This document shows positions 33,656-42,348 of a DNA stretch of 64,000 nucleotides, piece by piece. The stretch is from Rossellomorea aquimaris (GTDB lineage Bacteria; Bacillota; Bacilli; Bacillales; Bacillaceae_B): positions 2,017,001-2,081,000 of the forward strand of contig NZ_CP141595.1 in assembly GCF_035590735.1 (NCBI RefSeq), given 5' to 3'. The notes under the pieces are model-generated. The model was not told the origin of the DNA. It did no database searches and saw only the letters and a list, made by a program, of their open reading frames with translations. Numbering within the stretch: position 1 is the stretch's first letter; each line of letters opens with the position of its first letter. A program made the position numbers and the translations under genes.

Positions 33656-35083
33656 ATGAATAAAATTATTCAAAATGGAACCATTGTTACGGCAACTGAC
33701 ACATATAAAGCGGATATGCTTATACAAAATGGGAAGATCGCAGCTATAGGTAAAGGGTTTGATACCAGCAATGCAGACGTAATTGAAGCGAAAGGAAAGT
33801 ACATTTTTCCTGGAGGGATCGATCCCCATACTCATCTGGAAATGCCCTTCGGGGGAACGGTTTCAAAGGATGATTTCGAGAGTGGTACTATTGCAGCAGC
33901 GTTTGGGGGAACGACGACACTTATTGATTTCTGCCTGACCAATAAGGGAGAACCACTTCAAAGTGCAATTGATACATGGCATGCGAAGTCTAAAGATAAA
34001 GCTGTCATCGATTATAGTTTCCATTTAATGATCGGGGAAATCAATCAAGATGTTCTATCACAGCTTCCTGAAGTGATGGATAAAGAGGGAATTACATCAT
34101 TCAAAGTCTTTATGGCATATAAAAATGTATTCCAGGCAGACGATGAAACGCTATTTAGAACCTTAATAGCTGCGAAGGAATTAGGGGCACTCGTAATGGT
34201 ACATGCAGAGAATGGCGACGTTATTGAGTATTTAACCGAAAAGGCATTAGAGGAAGGGAAAACGGAACCAATTTATCACGCGCTGACGAGACCTCCCGAA
34301 CTGGAGGGTGAAGCGACTGGCCGCGCGGCTAAACTAACCGGATTGGCAGATTCCCAATTATATGTTGTGCATGTTTCCTGCTCTGATGCCGTTGAGCAAA
34401 TTTCAGCAGCAAGGAGTAAAGGATTGAATGTTTGGGGAGAAACATGTCCTCAGTACCTTGTGCTCGATCAAACCTATTTAGAGCGTCCGAACTTTGAAGG
34501 GGCTAAATACGTCTGGTCGCCGCCCCTTCGTGAGAAGTGGCATCAAGATGTTCTCTGGAATGCCTTTAAAAGTGGTCAACTTCAAACCTTGGGGTCTGAT
34601 CAATGCTCATTTGATTTCCAAGGGCAGAAGGATCTTGGGAAAGATGATTTCACTAAAATCCCGAATGGCGGACCGATTGTTGAGGACCGTGTATCCATAT
34701 TATTCTCAGAAGGAGTTGAGAAAGGGCGTATCAGCTTAAACCAGTTTGTTGATATCATGTCTACGCGCAGCGCAAAGCTGTTTGGTCTTTATCCTCAGAA
34801 AGGGACCATTGCAGTGGGTTCTGATGCTGATGTAGTCATTTTCGATCCACATGCTGAAAGAGTGATCTCTGCTGAAACTCATCATATGGCAGCAGATTAT
34901 AACCCGTTTGAAGGCATGAAGATAAAAGGTGAACCGGTTTCTGTATTATCCAGAGGTGAATATGTCATCAAAGACAAACAGTTCGTCGGTAAGCTTGGTA
35001 GCGGAAAGTATATTAAGAGAGCGAAATACGGTAAGCTTCTTCCAAGTGAAGAGAGTGAAGCACTTCAATCCTCTAAGTCTTAA
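33656..35083 (+). CDS. hydA: Dihydropyrimidinase (hydantoinase family)
   Basis: The 475-residue amidohydrolase has binuclear zinc ligands His58 and His60 in DPHTHLEMP and the carboxylated Lys150 in TSFKVFMAYK. Later ligands are in HAENGD, HVSC and GSDQCSF. The Lys150 position is the one known for dihydropyrimidinases. It opens dihydrouracil to N-carbamoyl-beta-alanine. ATG 33656 is chosen because GGAGG at 33644-33648 has 7-base spacing; ATG 33650 is too close. Third enzyme gene of the cluster. Confidence 0.95.
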   Translation: MNKIIQNGTIVTATDTYKADMLIQNGKIAAIGKGFDTSNADVIEAKGKYIFPGGIDPHTHLEMPFGGTVSKDDFESGTIAAAFGGTTTLIDFCLTNKGEPLQSAIDTWHAKSKDKAVIDYSFHLMIGEINQDVLSQLPEVMDKEGITSFKVFMAYKNVFQADDETLFRTLIAAKELGALVMVHAENGDVIEYLTEKALEEGKTEPIYHALTRPPELEGEATGRAAKLTGLADSQLYVVHVSCSDAVEQISAARSKGLNVWGETCPQYLVLDQTYLERPNFEGAKYVWSPPLREKWHQDVLWNAFKSGQLQTLGSDQCSFDFQGQKDLGKDDFTKIPNGGPIVEDRVSILFSEGVEKGRISLNQFVDIMSTRSAKLFGLYPQKGTIAVGSDADVVIFDPHAERVISAETHHMAADYNPFEGMKIKGEPVSVLSRGEYVIKDKQFVGKLGSGKYIKRAKYGKLLPSEESEALQSSKS

Positions 35084-35125
35084 AAACTTTAGAAAATAAT
35101 GCATCTTAACTGTAGAACAACTCCT

Positions 35126-35156
35126 GCTGGAGGAGGAGAGACTGTCTTCCTCCGGC
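35126..35156 (+). other. Strong stem-loop between hydA and the permease gene
   Basis: 12-bp stem (GCTGGAGGAGGA / TCTTCCTCCGGC, with two G-T pairs) and a 7-nt loop; no T-run follows, so it is not a standard terminator. It may stabilise or separate mRNA segments. Confidence 0.55.
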
Positions 35157-35214
35157 CTCTCTTGTCAAAGATTTGGTTTTGCCATTCGATGCAAACAAAT
35201 AAGGGGTGTTCAAG

Positions 35215-36687
35215 ATGAAGAAAAGTTATTTAAAGTCTCCTGATTTATTACCGATTAAAGAGGGCGAAAGAAAAATCACCAAGCTTGGCTATTCATTTAT
35301 GTGGGTTGGAATGGTTGTAGTCCTTGCAACCTTCGCCATCGGGGGAGCCGGGGTCGTATCCCTACCTCTGCCTCTTGTCGTGCTTGCCACCATTATAGGG
35401 TCTCTTGCAATCGGTCTATTTATTACATTAACCGGGGATATCGGGATTGAGCATGGGGTATCATTTCCAGTTTATATGAGAGCACCTTTTGGAACGCTTG
35501 GAACCCATATTCCCTCTGTAGTTCGTGGTCTGGCTGCATCGATGTGGTTTGGAATAAACACTTACTTTGGTGCAACAGCGATGAATGGTATCTTAAATAT
35601 TTTATTTGGTTTTGATAATTGGTTTGTTTGTTTCGTGATTTTTGCGGTCCTCCAATTAGTGAATACAGCTCTTGGAATCAAAGCAGTGGAAAGATTTGCC
35701 GACCTTGCAGCACCGGTCATCATTATTATTTCTGTATGGATGTATTCTTCCTTATCTGAATCAGCCGCTTCAGAAGGAAGAGATATTTGGAGCTGGGTTG
35801 AAAGTCCGGTAACAGGTGCTGCCACGTTTACTGCTTTTCTCGTAGTCATTTTTAGTAATATGGGATTTTGGGCAACCCTATCTGCTGATATTCCTTCCAT
35901 TTCCAGATTCATGAAAGCTCCCAAAAATGAGCGGAATTGGTTTAAGAGAAACAAAAGCTCATTAATCGGGAACCTTGTAGCTCTCCCTATCACTCAATCA
36001 TTTATGGTGTTAATTGGTGGGATTTCATATATTGCCGTATTAAATTATGATCCCGTAGTAGCCCTTCAGGAAGCAGCGAGCGGATTCGTTTTAGGGGTCC
36101 TCCTTCTAATGATTGTCCTGGCTCAGTGGTCAACGAATATTGCTGCGAATATCGTTCCGGCTGCAACAATATTCTCTAATGTCGGGGGACCAAAATTCCC
36201 GTTCTGGGCAGGGGTCATCACTGCTGGTATTGTGGGTACGATCGTACAACCATGGAACCTTTTTGGTGTAATAATACCAGTTCTACTATTCGTAGGAGGC
36301 ATACTGTCAGCCATCGTAGGGATTTTGATTTCAGACTATTATTTAATCAGGAAGCGAAGAGTCAATGTACCTGCCTTATATGAAGACAAAGGACAATTCA
36401 AGTATATGAATGGAGTGAATCTTGCAGGGTTCATCTCATGGATTATGGGGGGAGTTGCCTCCTATTACGTTCCAAATTTCTCATTTTTAGTCGGCTTCGG
36501 GGTTGGAGCTCTTTGCTATTATGTATTGGCTAAATTCTGGTGGTTTAAGAAATACGAGCAGGCAGAACTAATTGATCCAAGTGATGAGAAATATCTAGGA
36601 TTGTCTGTTGGTCGCGATTGGGAAATTCAAGTCGACGAAGAAGTCATTGTCTCAGAAGAATCCCCAACAGGCACAAGCTTTTCTTAA
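35215..36687 (+). CDS. NCS1-family nucleobase permease (probable pyrimidine uptake)
   Basis: The 490-residue NCS1 (cytosine/purine/uracil/allantoin) transporter has about 12 membrane segments. The N-terminal KSPDLLPIKEGERKIT resembles PucI-type allantoin and uracil carriers, and LAQWSTNIAANIVPAATIFSN is the typical TM8 region. By context it imports uracil, thymine or a dihydro derivative; allantoin or hydantoin are alternatives. ATG 35215 has AAGGGG 8 bases before it. Confidence 0.9.
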   Translation: MKKSYLKSPDLLPIKEGERKITKLGYSFMWVGMVVVLATFAIGGAGVVSLPLPLVVLATIIGSLAIGLFITLTGDIGIEHGVSFPVYMRAPFGTLGTHIPSVVRGLAASMWFGINTYFGATAMNGILNILFGFDNWFVCFVIFAVLQLVNTALGIKAVERFADLAAPVIIIISVWMYSSLSESAASEGRDIWSWVESPVTGAATFTAFLVVIFSNMGFWATLSADIPSISRFMKAPKNERNWFKRNKSSLIGNLVALPITQSFMVLIGGISYIAVLNYDPVVALQEAASGFVLGVLLLMIVLAQWSTNIAANIVPAATIFSNVGGPKFPFWAGVITAGIVGTIVQPWNLFGVIIPVLLFVGGILSAIVGILISDYYLIRKRRVNVPALYEDKGQFKYMNGVNLAGFISWIMGGVASYYVPNFSFLVGFGVGALCYYVLAKFWWFKKYEQAELIDPSDEKYLGLSVGRDWEIQVDEEVIVSEESPTGTSFS

Positions 36688-36758
36688 ATGAAATGGTTTT
36701 TATTGAATCATGAAGCAAGGTAGTTCCTATCTGAAGATACGAAAGAAAGGGTGTCGTC

Positions 36759-36962
36759 ATGTCTGATTATCAAGAGTTTTTAAGTGAACGGGATAAGATT
36801 GATTTTCTCATTCAAAAAGGCTTTAAAATTGAGAAGATAACAGAGAACCTAAGTGGGGCATTTGTTCTGTTTAAGCATACTGAAAATAAAAGAAGTGCCA
36901 CTCTTCATGTGAAAACGGCTAATGCAAGAAAATATTTTTCAAATCTATTACTTCAAAACTAA
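36759..36962 (+). CDS. 67-residue hypothetical protein in the pyrimidine cluster
   Basis: A soluble acidic-basic mixed protein beginning MSDYQEFLSERDKIDFLIQK, with a predicted alpha/beta layout (helix, then GAFVLFKH strand, then SATLHVKTAN strand and a C-terminal helix). AAGGGTG precedes the ATG. It lies between the permease and another small gene, both in the same direction. No family is recognised. Its place suggests a role tied to pyrimidine degradation, such as an enzyme accessory, but this is inference. Confidence 0.7.
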   Translation: MSDYQEFLSERDKIDFLIQKGFKIEKITENLSGAFVLFKHTENKRSATLHVKTANARKYFSNLLLQN

Positions 36963-36983
36963 TGGTTGAAGGGGGAAACTTGG

Positions 36984-37169
36984 ATGAGTGACTTTATGGG
37001 ACCGCGTGAAGGAAAGGAACTGACACTCTTTCCTGGAAATATGCAAACGTCTGATGAGTTAATCGATTGGGTGTTAACCGTCTTATCTTCACAACAGCTA
37101 TCAGATGAGGAAATATTGAAATGGTGGAGTGAAGAGATCCAGTTTGCCATCCCCTATATAGAAGAATAG
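36984..37169 (+). CDS. 61-residue acidic hypothetical protein in the pyrimidine cluster
   Basis: An acidic protein containing two Trp in EEILKWWSEEIQF and a Pro-Gly containing front (GPREGKELTLFPGNMQ). It looks like a small helical protein. ATG 36984 has GGGGG at 36971-36975 with 8-base spacing, better than TTG 36966. It follows the 67-residue gene by 21 bases and ends before a good terminator. No family recognised. Confidence 0.7.
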   Translation: MSDFMGPREGKELTLFPGNMQTSDELIDWVLTVLSSQQLSDEEILKWWSEEIQFAIPYIEE

Positions 37170-37179
37170 AAGTAAAATG

Positions 37180-37205
37180 AAGGATTGGTTCCGCCAATCC
37201 TTTTT
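37180..37205 (+). terminator. Terminator of the pyrimidine operon
   Basis: AAGGATTGG / CCAATCCTT stem with 5-nt loop and T5. It separates the operon from the regulator gene. Confidence 0.87.
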
Positions 37206-37241
37206 CTCCATTTTCCTAAGGCAGAACATAAGGAGAGAAAA

Positions 37242-38843
37242 ATGAAAAGTAATTACTATTTCTCAGTAGAAGATATTCTAGTAAGAAAATATTTTGAACA
37301 TGCTAAAGTGATTGCTGGGCACAATGGTCTCAGCCGTCAGGTGAAGTGGGTCCACGTAGTAGAAGTAACTTCGATAAAAAATCTTCTTAACGGAAATGAA
37401 TTGATTCTTTCTACAGGAATCGCTTTACAGGAGGAAGAGACCTTCCTTTCACTCCTTCAACAGTTAATCGAGAGTGAAGCAGCAGCCATTTGCATTGAGC
37501 TTGATACAAATATTTCCACGATTCCGATTTCGGTATTAAAGTGTGCAGATACATTTGATTTTCCTATTATCGTGTTTCAAAGGGAAGTGCCGTTCGTTAG
37601 TATAACTCAAGATATTCATTCCGTACTAATCAATCAGCAATACGACATGATAAAAAAACTGGATTCATATGCACAGGAGTTAAACAGAAAGCTGCTCGGC
37701 GTTAACCACTTCAGAGAGATTCTCCAGGTTTTACATAAGGAGCTTACTGTTCCTGTACTATTTCAGTTAAAAGAACAAGAGGTGGAAATCTATCCACTCA
37801 TGTGCTCACCTGATGAAGAGAGAATACGAAAATGTTATCACAGCCATAAAGATTCCCGTATTCACCATTTTGCCTCCACTAAAGTTATCCTATTTGACCA
37901 GGAATACGCAGAATTAAGTATATACAGAAGCGATCATCCTTTTAGTGAATATGAGCTTCTCATATTGGACAGAACATCAACGGCGTTAGCACAGTATTTA
38001 ATGAGAGAATTGTATTTTAACGAGCAAAAACGGTTAGAAGACTCCAAATGGATTACCTGCTGGCTAAAAGGAGAACAGTCCTATGAGAGACTCTCCGCCT
38101 TTTTAGCCGACTTAAAAGTACAGGTCAATGGTGGAGTCGTCTGTATTTGCCAGACGAATAGGCTGAATGAACAAGAGCCGATTGATTTTACCTTTTTTAA
38201 CCTTGTCACCAGAAGCATTTTTGAACAACAGGGTTTTCGTGTGTTACCCGAAAGAGTAGGGAATGATCTCATTTTCATTCTTCTGGACACAAGGAGGACA
38301 GGAGATTGGAAATCGAGAGTCACCACTGCCTATGAAAAGATTCTTCAGTCTGATTTCTTTAAAGATTCTTCACAAACAGTATTTGCAACTGGCAAGTACC
38401 AAATGGAGACGATGGAAATTCACAAGAGTTATGAAACAGCTAAAGATAGTCTCCTGTTTCAGTCAAAGGTGGATGCTTCAAAAGCGTATTTTTTCTTTGA
38501 TGATTTGCATTTATACAGGCTGATTTCAATCGTTAACAACAATGTTAATTTGTGGGAAATGATCGAAGAGTACCTCACTCCGCTCCTGTATTATGATCGT
38601 AAACATGATGGCAGTCTATTGAAGACGTTGAAGGTTTTCCTTGCATGTCAGGGATCAAAACAGGAAACATCGAAACAACTGTTTATTGTAAGACAAACAC
38701 TCTACCATCGCCTCAAAAAAATTGAAGATTTACTTGGAGATGACTTCATGACCTCTGATAAACGTGTGGCCATCGAGTTTCTTCTTGCTGCCCATGATTA
38801 TCTGCAACCACTGAGTTCTTTGAAAAAGTCGAAGATTAATTAA
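37242..38843 (+). CDS. PucR-family transcriptional regulator
   Basis: The 533-residue protein has an N-terminal PucR domain (SVEDILVRKYFEHAKVIAG, VKWVHVVEVTS, LSTGIAL) and a C-terminal HTH_30 domain (LLKTLKVFLACQGS, IVRQTLYHRLKKIEDLLG). B. subtilis PucR activates purine catabolism and represses itself under some conditions. Here the neighbours suggest it senses a pyrimidine or its breakdown products. ATG 37242 has AAGGAG upstream; the longer frame begins inside the terminator. It lies between the pyrimidine operon and the downstream mmsA-aminotransferase unit and may control both. Confidence 0.92.
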   Translation: MKSNYYFSVEDILVRKYFEHAKVIAGHNGLSRQVKWVHVVEVTSIKNLLNGNELILSTGIALQEEETFLSLLQQLIESEAAAICIELDTNISTIPISVLKCADTFDFPIIVFQREVPFVSITQDIHSVLINQQYDMIKKLDSYAQELNRKLLGVNHFREILQVLHKELTVPVLFQLKEQEVEIYPLMCSPDEERIRKCYHSHKDSRIHHFASTKVILFDQEYAELSIYRSDHPFSEYELLILDRTSTALAQYLMRELYFNEQKRLEDSKWITCWLKGEQSYERLSAFLADLKVQVNGGVVCICQTNRLNEQEPIDFTFFNLVTRSIFEQQGFRVLPERVGNDLIFILLDTRRTGDWKSRVTTAYEKILQSDFFKDSSQTVFATGKYQMETMEIHKSYETAKDSLLFQSKVDASKAYFFFDDLHLYRLISIVNNNVNLWEMIEEYLTPLLYYDRKHDGSLLKTLKVFLACQGSKQETSKQLFIVRQTLYHRLKKIEDLLGDDFMTSDKRVAIEFLLAAHDYLQPLSSLKKSKIN

Positions 38844-38991
38844 TTGTAAAGTGTCAAATTGAGAAGTCAGGTTCTTTTACACAATGTCTAATGAAACCAC
38901 TAACAATTTCTTTCATAATAAAACTATAAACTATACGACAGGTCCTACACCACGCAGAAATATCCGATGAAAAAATAAGGAGGAATTGAAT

Positions 38992-40458
38992 ATGACGATC
39001 ATTAAAAGAGACGTAGCTGTATTAAAGAATTACATTGGAGGGGAATGGGTTGATTCTCTTAGCTCACAAACGTTACAGGTAGTGAATCCTGCTACAAATG
39101 AAGAAATTGCTAGAGTTCCGGTTTCTACTAAAGAAGACGTGGCTATGGCTGTGAAGGCTGCTAAACATGCCTCACAAACATGGAAGAAGACGCCGGTTCC
39201 AAAACGTGCCCGTATTCTATATAAATACCATTCTTTACTTTCTGACAATCATGAGGAGTTGGCCAAACTGGTTGTACGGGAAAATGGTAAATCATTTAAG
39301 GAGGCGTATGGTGAAGTGCAGCGGGGGCTTGAGTGCGTGGAATTCGCTTGTGGGGCACCGACCTTAATGATGGGTGAAACGTTGAGTGGTATTGCAGAGG
39401 ATATAGATTCAGAAATGTTCCGATATCCACTTGGTGTAGTGGGGGGGATCACTCCTTTTAACTTTCCTATGATGGTACCCCTTTGGATGTTCCCGCTTGC
39501 AATCGCGTGTGGAAATACTTTCGTGTTGAAGCCATCTGAAAGAACCCCGATTTTAGCCAATAGGCTTGCAGAGTTACTAACAGATGCAGGAATGCCCGAT
39601 GGTGTATTAAATGTCGTGCATGGTGCACATGATGTCGTAAATGGGTTAATCGAGCATAAAGATATCGCAGCCATATCTTTCGTCGGGTCTCAGCCGGTGG
39701 CTAAATATGTGTACCAACAGGCTGCCTCTCACGGGAAAAGGGTGCAAGCCCTATCGGGAGCTAAGAATCATCATGTTGTCATGCCTGATGCAGATATGAA
39801 TAAAGCGGCTGAGCATATTATCAGTTCAGCGTTTGGCAGTGCCGGCCAGCGTTGTATGGCGTGCAGTGCCGTAGTGGTTGTAGGGGATAATGAACCGTTT
39901 GTTAAAGCTTTAAGTAAAAAAGCAGATGAGTTATGCATTGGTAACGGAATGGACGAAGAAGTGCTTCTCACTCCCGTCATTCGAAAAGAACATCGGGAGA
40001 AGACACTGGGCTATATTGACATAGGTCTGCAAGAAGGTGCATCCCTCATACGAGATGGGCGTAAAGAAATGGATGACTTCAAGGAAGGAAACTTCTTGGG
40101 TGCAACGATCTTTGATCATGTTTCTCCGGATATGACCATTGCAAAAGAAGAAATGTTTGCCCCTATCCTCAGTTTGCTGAGAGCCAAGGATTTGGATGAA
40201 GGACTTGATTATATTCGTCAATCAAGATATGGAAATGGTGCTACGATTTACACAAAAGATGCAAAGGCAGTCCGACAGTTCAGAGAAGAAGCAGACGCTG
40301 GCATGCTGGGTATTAACGTGGGTGTTCCTGCGACAATGGCGTTCTTCCCATTTTCAGGGTGGAAGGATTCTTTCTATGGGGATATGCATGTAAACGGTAA
40401 AGACGGAGTAAATTTCTATACTAAGAAGAAAATGATTACTTCTCGATTTGATTTTTAA
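38992..40458 (+). CDS. mmsA: Methylmalonate/malonate-semialdehyde dehydrogenase (CoA-acylating)
   Basis: The 488-residue aldehyde dehydrogenase of the MmsA/IolA type has the nucleotide-binding segment SFVGSQPVAKYVY and the catalytic Cys288 in GQRCMACS. N-terminal VLKNYIGGEWVDS is typical. It converts malonate semialdehyde (from beta-alanine) to acetyl-CoA, or methylmalonate semialdehyde from thymine to propionyl-CoA. ATG 38992 has AAGGAGG 8 bases before it. It is followed by the aminotransferase that makes its substrate. IolA of inositol breakdown is the closest alternative, but no iol genes are near. Confidence 0.93.
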   Translation: MTIIKRDVAVLKNYIGGEWVDSLSSQTLQVVNPATNEEIARVPVSTKEDVAMAVKAAKHASQTWKKTPVPKRARILYKYHSLLSDNHEELAKLVVRENGKSFKEAYGEVQRGLECVEFACGAPTLMMGETLSGIAEDIDSEMFRYPLGVVGGITPFNFPMMVPLWMFPLAIACGNTFVLKPSERTPILANRLAELLTDAGMPDGVLNVVHGAHDVVNGLIEHKDIAAISFVGSQPVAKYVYQQAASHGKRVQALSGAKNHHVVMPDADMNKAAEHIISSAFGSAGQRCMACSAVVVVGDNEPFVKALSKKADELCIGNGMDEEVLLTPVIRKEHREKTLGYIDIGLQEGASLIRDGRKEMDDFKEGNFLGATIFDHVSPDMTIAKEEMFAPILSLLRAKDLDEGLDYIRQSRYGNGATIYTKDAKAVRQFREEADAGMLGINVGVPATMAFFPFSGWKDSFYGDMHVNGKDGVNFYTKKKMITSRFDF

Positions 40459-40479
40459 TCAGAGTTAGGGGGAACTTTC

Positions 40480-41835
40480 ATGGTGAAAGCAGGTCAATCT
40501 CAAGATGTATGGTTAAGGAATGATGAAAAGCTCATTTGGCATTCCATGAAACCATACAATCCCGATGGAACAATGGTCGTTACAGAATCTGCCGGGTCCT
40601 GGATTACAGATAAGGATGGTCAAAGATTTCTGGATGGCATGGCTGGGCTATGGTGTGTAAACGTAGGATATGGTCGACAGGAATTAGCAGAGGCAGCCTA
40701 TCTTCAGCTTAAAAAAATGGCTTACTTCCCACTAACACAAAGTCATGAGCCGGCTATTGAGCTTGCAGAGAAATTAAATCAATTACTTGGGGATGACTAT
40801 GTCATTTTCTTTTCCAACAGTGGATCAGAAGCCAATGAAACCGCCTTTAAGATTGCCAGGCAGTATCACCAGCAAAAAGGGGAACACGGACGATATAAAA
40901 TTTTCTCCAGATATAGAGGGTATCACGGAAATTCCATGGGGGCCCTGGCCGCAACGGGTCAGGCTCAGCGGAAATATAAGTATGAGCCGTTAGCTCCTGG
41001 GTTTATCCATATCGCTCCACCTGATAGCTATCGCGATGAAACCTCCGGGGGGAATCCACATGATCTTCCTGGAGTAAAGGCAATTGATCAAGCCATGACT
41101 TGGGAATTAAGTGAAACAGTGGCTGCGTTGATCATGGAACCGATCATCACAGGAGGTGGGATTCTCGTTCCACAAGATGAATATATGAAAGCTGCGAAAG
41201 AAGTTTGTGAGAAGCATGGAGCACTTATGATTGTCGATGAAGTGATTTGTGGCTTTGGACGTACAGGCAAGCCATTTGGTTTCATGAATTATGATGTGAA
41301 GCCGGATATCATCACAATGGCAAAAGGGATTACCAGTGCGTATCTTCCGCTGTCAGCAACAGCCGTAAAGCGTGAGATATATGAGGCTTTTAAAGGATCT
41401 GAGGAATATGATTACTTACGCCACATTAATACATTCGGTGGAAACCCTGCAGCATGCGCCCTTGCTTTGAAAAACATTGAAATCATGGAGGGTGAGAAGC
41501 TTTTTGAACGATCCGCTGATCTAGGTGAAAAAGCATTGAACACGCTGAAGAATCATTTGCAAGATCATCAAAATGTTGGAGATGTCCGAGGAAAGGGTCT
41601 GTTAGTTGGAATTGAAATGGTAAGTGATAAGGAAACAAAAGAACCATTAGACGTATCGAAAGTCAATGAGGTGATTGGATACTGTAAGCAAAAAGGGGTA
41701 ATCATAGGGAAAAATGGGGCAACAGTCGCTGGTTACAATAATGTGCTTACTTTATCACCACCATTAAACATAGAAGAGGAGGATCTGGATCTGTTATTAT
41801 CCACGGTGATGGATGGTATCAAGCAACTTCAATAA
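40480..41835 (+). CDS. Class III (omega) aminotransferase, probable beta-alanine--pyruvate transaminase
   Basis: The 451-residue fold-type I PLP enzyme has FSNSGSEANETAFKIAR, GYHGNSMGAL and VDEVICGFGRTG, with the PLP lysine Lys282 in TMAKGIT. It probably moves the amino group of beta-alanine (or beta-aminoisobutyrate) to pyruvate, giving the substrate for MmsA. Taurine or other omega-amines are possible substrates from sequence alone. ATG 40480 follows AGGGGGA. A good terminator follows. Confidence 0.9.
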   Translation: MVKAGQSQDVWLRNDEKLIWHSMKPYNPDGTMVVTESAGSWITDKDGQRFLDGMAGLWCVNVGYGRQELAEAAYLQLKKMAYFPLTQSHEPAIELAEKLNQLLGDDYVIFFSNSGSEANETAFKIARQYHQQKGEHGRYKIFSRYRGYHGNSMGALAATGQAQRKYKYEPLAPGFIHIAPPDSYRDETSGGNPHDLPGVKAIDQAMTWELSETVAALIMEPIITGGGILVPQDEYMKAAKEVCEKHGALMIVDEVICGFGRTGKPFGFMNYDVKPDIITMAKGITSAYLPLSATAVKREIYEAFKGSEEYDYLRHINTFGGNPAACALALKNIEIMEGEKLFERSADLGEKALNTLKNHLQDHQNVGDVRGKGLLVGIEMVSDKETKEPLDVSKVNEVIGYCKQKGVIIGKNGATVAGYNNVLTLSPPLNIEEEDLDLLLSTVMDGIKQLQ

Positions 41836-41844
41836 TAATGACTG

Positions 41845-41879
41845 GGAAAACACCTGTTTGCAGGTGTTTTCCATTTTCT
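41845..41879 (+). terminator. Terminator of mmsA-aminotransferase unit
   Basis: GGAAAACACCTG / CAGGTGTTTTCC perfect 12-bp stem, TTTG loop and T-rich tail. Confidence 0.93.
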
Positions 41880-41932
41880 TAGCGAATTGAATTTTATGGT
41901 AAAATAATCGAGTAGGAATCAAGGGGGAGGGG

Positions 41933-42301
41933 ATGAGCATCATTTTCAAAGGGATTGATCATATTCAGTTTGCTGCTCCAAAAGGCTGTGAAGAGGAAGC
42001 TAGAAAGTTCTTTGGTGAAATTCTTGGTCTGAACGAAATACCGAAACCTGAAAATCTTCAAGGTAGGGGCGGCTGTTGGTTTCAATATGGACCCCAAGAA
42101 ATTCATGTAGGGGTACAAAATGATTTCGTACCAGCAACAAAAGCACACCCGGGTCTACTTGTTACAGATTTAGCTGCACTTCGGCATACCCTAATGGAGA
42201 AAGGTATCAGGATAAAGGAAGATACACCGATTAAAGGTAGAAATCGCTTTTTTGTCTCAGATCCATTTGGAAATCGAATTGAATTTTTAGAACACCAATA
42301 A
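41933..42301 (+). CDS. VOC (glyoxalase/bleomycin resistance) family protein
   Basis: A 122-residue two-module VOC protein: FKGIDHIQFAAP with the first metal His, CWFQYGPQEIHVGVQ, and FVSDPFGNRIEFLEH with the metal Glu. The family covers metal-dependent isomerases, dioxygenases and resistance proteins; the substrate is unknown. ATG 41933 follows AAGGGGGAGG. It lies after a terminator and is a separate small unit. Confidence 0.88.
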   Translation: MSIIFKGIDHIQFAAPKGCEEEARKFFGEILGLNEIPKPENLQGRGGCWFQYGPQEIHVGVQNDFVPATKAHPGLLVTDLAALRHTLMEKGIRIKEDTPIKGRNRFFVSDPFGNRIEFLEHQ

Positions 42302-42304
42302 TAA

Positions 42305-42341
42305 TGAATGCACCTCATAAATTTAGAGGTGCATTTTCATT
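42305..42341. terminator. Bidirectional terminator
   Basis: AATGCACCTC / GAGGTGCATT stem between the convergent VOC and VanW genes. Confidence 0.85.
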
Positions 42342-42348
42342 CAGAACA

